Shown here in pieces: positions 63,124 to 64,000 of a DNA stretch of 64,000 nt; the first letter of the stretch is position 1, and every line of letters begins with the position of its first letter. A program made the position numbers and the translations under genes. Under the pieces are notes generated by a model, which was given only the letters and a program-made list of their open reading frames with translations, was not told the DNA's origin and did not search any database. The stretch comes from Acanthopleura granulata (taxonomy: Eukaryota; Mollusca; Polyplacophora; Chitonida; Chitonidae). The stretch spans positions 29,650,265 to 29,714,264 of the forward strand of contig JABBOT010000002.1 of the NCBI GenBank assembly GCA_016165875.1, given 5' to 3'.

Positions 63124-64000
63124 CTGTAATGAGTGACGTGAATACAATCATGGAAATGGGAGAGAGTATTGGGGGTTTGGCTAAAACCATCGACCTCATC
63201 TATCAAAAGATAGCTGAATTAAAATCACATTTTTTAATTTCTAATTTGCACCATTTGCATTAGAAGACGACCCCAATGATTATGATGGGGCTTGGCTTGC
63301 GAACTGCCGCTTCAGCGTAACAACGTTGTTTCCTATACGAACATTGTTCCTGAGGGCGGTGTTGAAGAGGACGATATCTGAACTCTAAAAATTATATAGT
63401 ATTGAAACATTTAGCTACATGTACACGTGTAGAGAGAAACATTATTATTGAACACAAGCAACTGCTAAAGACGAATGAACAGTATTTAAACGTTTAAATT
63501 GATTTAAACATTAAGGATACCAAAACCCTCACTAGCCAAATTTCACATTTTGAAAAGTGTAGCCAAACATTTTGATCAAATATGGCCAGAAGTATATATG
63601 CTGTGAAACGGCTACTGGTTTTGAAAAAGCTTTTAAAATTTACCCAAATTTAATATTTATCAAACTAAAGAGAAAGTTTAGAAAAAATAGAGCTGTTGTT
63701 TAAAATGCTATTTTTTCGAAAAATTTCAAAATTTTCAATTTCTTTTTTTGGCCAAAATAGATAATTTACTGTTCAAACTAAAATACGATTTCTGAGATTT
63801 TTGATAGTCATCTTAGATTGAGTGATCGTTTCTATTTAAAATTCAAAAATTTAAAATTTATATCTTTTACTTTTAAAAATAATTTGGAAAGATAAGGCCT
63901 TGGAAACTGTAATATTACAACAAGTGAAATATTTCAAAAGGCGAGTAGATTACGTGTAGTGGCTGCAGTCGCAATCTGTATTGAAATTATTATTTCAATA
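63124..64000. other. Right-edge sequence upstream of the receptor fragment
   Basis: Probably intronic to the receptor gene. No exon can be defended: the minus-strand frame after TTTAGAGTTCAG (63376) runs about 30 codons without a good donor. From about 63590 to 63900 the sequence is strongly AT-rich with repeated AAAATTT/TTTTAAA words. Confidence 0.5.

Noticed and set aside
63260..63376. Possible further upstream exon of the glutamate receptor (minus strand after TTTAGAGTTCAG)
   Set aside because: The acceptor is fair, but no in-phase donor is convincing and the translation does not match a known receptor segment.

Overview
This window is nuclear DNA from an animal, most likely a mollusc. 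The evidence is intron-rich genes with GT-AG junctions, many copies of a tRNA-derived SINE whose tail (AAACACCAATCAAATAAATA-like) is common in mollusc genomes, and proteins resembling animal orthologs. The phylum call is an inference from repeats; no species can be read from the sequence. There is no prokaryotic, viral or CRISPR content.

Layout. (1) 1430-7700 (+): the last seven coding exons of PRPSAP, a non-catalytic relative of PRPP synthetase; its first exons lie left of the window. (2) 13759-19204 (+): complete eight-exon HADH, mitochondrial 3-hydroxyacyl-CoA dehydrogenase. (3) 22018-38059 (-): complete 24-coding-exon BMS1, the 40S ribosome-assembly GTPase, with a non-coding first exon near 39455. 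(4) 40464-53483 (+): a 21-exon HPS6 ortholog (BLOC-2 subunit, lysosome-related organelles), divergent from BMS1. (5) 56861-63123 (-): the ligand-binding and channel part of an ionotropic glutamate receptor, whose amino-terminal domain is beyond the right edge or absent. These genes have unrelated jobs. The only arrangement suggesting shared control is the head-to-head BMS1/HPS6 pair.

Repeats. A tRNA-headed SINE occurs as at least a dozen copies or fragments, five with clear target-site duplications. A second SINE-like family has three copies. A roughly 840-bp element bounded by 12-bp inverted repeats lies at 20418-21255.

Main unusual observation. Tandem repeats repeatedly sit on exon-intron borders. 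In PRPSAP (exon ending 2077), BMS1 (exon ending 26854) and HPS6 (exons ending 45725 and 51503), the repeat unit contains the last bases of the exon plus its own 5' splice site, giving ladders of decoy donors. In BMS1 an acceptor is duplicated (33591). In HADH and HPS6, minisatellites abut a splice site without copying the exon. Seven such loci among four genes suggest a recurring splice-boundary duplication process.
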